NCBI GenBank assembly: GCA_007116205.1
Contig: SKIY01000074.1
Coordinates: 1 to 15,853, forward strand
Length of the DNA stretch: 15,853 bases
Origin: Candidatus Izemoplasma sp.
GTDB lineage: Bacteria > Bacillota_I > Bacilli_A > Izemoplasmatales > Izemoplasmataceae
Direction of reading: 5' to 3'
Below, piece by piece: positions 15,396 to 15,853 of this stretch (positions within the stretch are counted from its first letter, which is position 1; each line of letters opens with the position of its first letter). The notes under the pieces were generated by a model. It saw only the letters and a list, made by a program, of their open reading frames with translations. It was not told where the DNA came from and ran no database searches. Both the position numbers and the translations under genes were made by a program.

Positions 15396-15853
15396 ATGAG
15401 GAAAGTATTTAGTGTTTTGTTATTGGTTTTTGCTATAGGGATTTTGTCAGGATGTTCTAGTCCAAAACGGTTTGCAGAAAATCATTTTGAAGCGGCATTA
15501 GAATTTATATTTGTAGACTTAGATGTTAGTAGTGATGACGTTGAGATTCATGAGGTTGAATATTTTGGAAGCATCATTGATTTCAATCTTGACGAACTAA
15601 AGTCTACTGGAATGGTTGCGAATGTTTACGTTAGTTATACAGTGGTTGTTTATTACCTTAATATGACCACAGAAGATGAAGATTTTGAAGTGCTTTACAT
15701 GTACACATTAGCAGAAGATGAAGATGGAAAAACATTTTCTGAGCAAGACTTTGATTTTGGGAGTAAAGCCGAGTTTGATGCGTTTGTGGAAAGTTCTGAT
15801 ACTCAACTTGAAAACGATCGTGAGCAAGGTGAGATTGATAAGTACCGATCATC
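15396..15853 (+). CDS. Putative small acidic lipoprotein of unknown function, 3'-truncated by window edge
   Basis: I do not recognise this gene. The frame is open from the ATG at 15396 to the window end (152 codons, no stop). The N-terminus is a classic lipoprotein signal: MRK, a hydrophobic stretch VFSVLLLVFAIGI, then the lipobox LSGC with Cys20 as the predicted lipidation site. The protein should be exported, cut before Cys20 and anchored to the outer face of the membrane. After a short linker (SSPKRFAENHF) the mature part is acidic, with many Asp and Glu. A beta-rich stretch follows, including MVANVYVSYTVVVYYLNM near residues 71-88. No enzymatic motif or substrate-binding-protein signature is seen. 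GGGAG at 15383-15387 precedes the ATG by 8 bases. Two ATG triplets just upstream (15388, 15392) are too close to that site and out of frame. It may be a small adhesin, inhibitor or lineage-specific protein; the C-terminus is needed to say more. Confidence 0.8.
   Translation, partial: MRKVFSVLLLVFAIGILSGCSSPKRFAENHFEAALEFIFVDLDVSSDDVEIHEVEYFGSIIDFNLDELKSTGMVANVYVSYTVVVYYLNMTTEDEDFEVLYMYTLAEDEDGKTFSEQDFDFGSKAEFDAFVESSDTQLENDREQGEIDKYRS

Noticed and set aside
15658..15852. Minus-strand open frame at the right edge
   Set aside because: It overlaps the lipoprotein frame, which has a signal peptide, lipobox and Shine-Dalgarno. The antisense frame has none of these.
1..15853. Mycoplasma-type genetic code (TGA read as Trp)
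   Set aside because: Conserved Trp positions use TGG, no gene needs an internal TGA read through, and pheS terminates with TGA.
1..15853. CRISPR arrays, insertion sequences, tRNA or rRNA genes, attachment sites
   Set aside because: Intergenic gaps are short and explained by promoters, terminators and one T-box. I saw no regularly spaced repeats, transposase-like frames, cloverleaf sequences or target-site duplications by eye.

Overview
The window looks like housekeeping chromosome from a low-GC Gram-positive bacterium (Firmicutes/Mollicutes). The evidence is the Gram-positive replicative polymerase PolC, a T-box riboswitch, strong GGAGG-type ribosome binding sites and an N-terminal lipobox protein. 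Tryptophan is read from TGG and pheS ends in TGA, so the genetic code is standard. This rules out Mycoplasma/Spiroplasma-type recoding, but fits Acholeplasma- or Izemoplasma-like Mollicutes, Haloplasma or Erysipelotrichia relatives. That placement is inference; no marker here names a genus.

Layout. At 1-1839 is the 3' part of thrS (threonyl-tRNA synthetase), whose first codons lie before the window. It converges on rqcH (3514-1856, minus strand; the NFACT/Rqc2-type Ala-tailing ribosome rescue factor), and the two share a terminator hairpin that contains both stop codons. Divergent from rqcH is a gmk-rpoZ operon (3630-4476; guanylate kinase and RNA polymerase omega), closed by a hairpin terminator. 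Then come polC (4557-9014), a Bax inhibitor-1/YccA-type membrane protein (9054-9803) and pepF (9892-11643; oligoendopeptidase F), each with its own promoter. A Phe-specific T-box leader with a TTC specifier codon (11724-11917) precedes the overlapping pheS-pheT operon (11940-15343). The window ends inside an unrecognised lipoprotein gene (15396 onward).

Function. Most genes serve information processing: two aminoacyl-tRNA synthetases, stalled-ribosome rescue, RNA polymerase assembly, nucleotide supply and chromosome replication. Protein/peptide turnover (PepF) and a membrane ion-homeostasis candidate (BI-1 family) sit between them. The clearest regulatory logic is at pheST, where uncharged tRNA-Phe should favour an antiterminator over a terminator that uses the same bases. 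Several promoters are of the extended -10 (TGn-TATAAT) kind with weak -35 boxes.

Nothing resembles a mobile element, CRISPR array, phage gene or defence system, and I found no convincing undescribed system. The least explained item is the truncated acidic lipoprotein at the right edge. The only gene-free stretch near 300 bases (11644-11939) is accounted for by a terminator, a promoter and the T-box.
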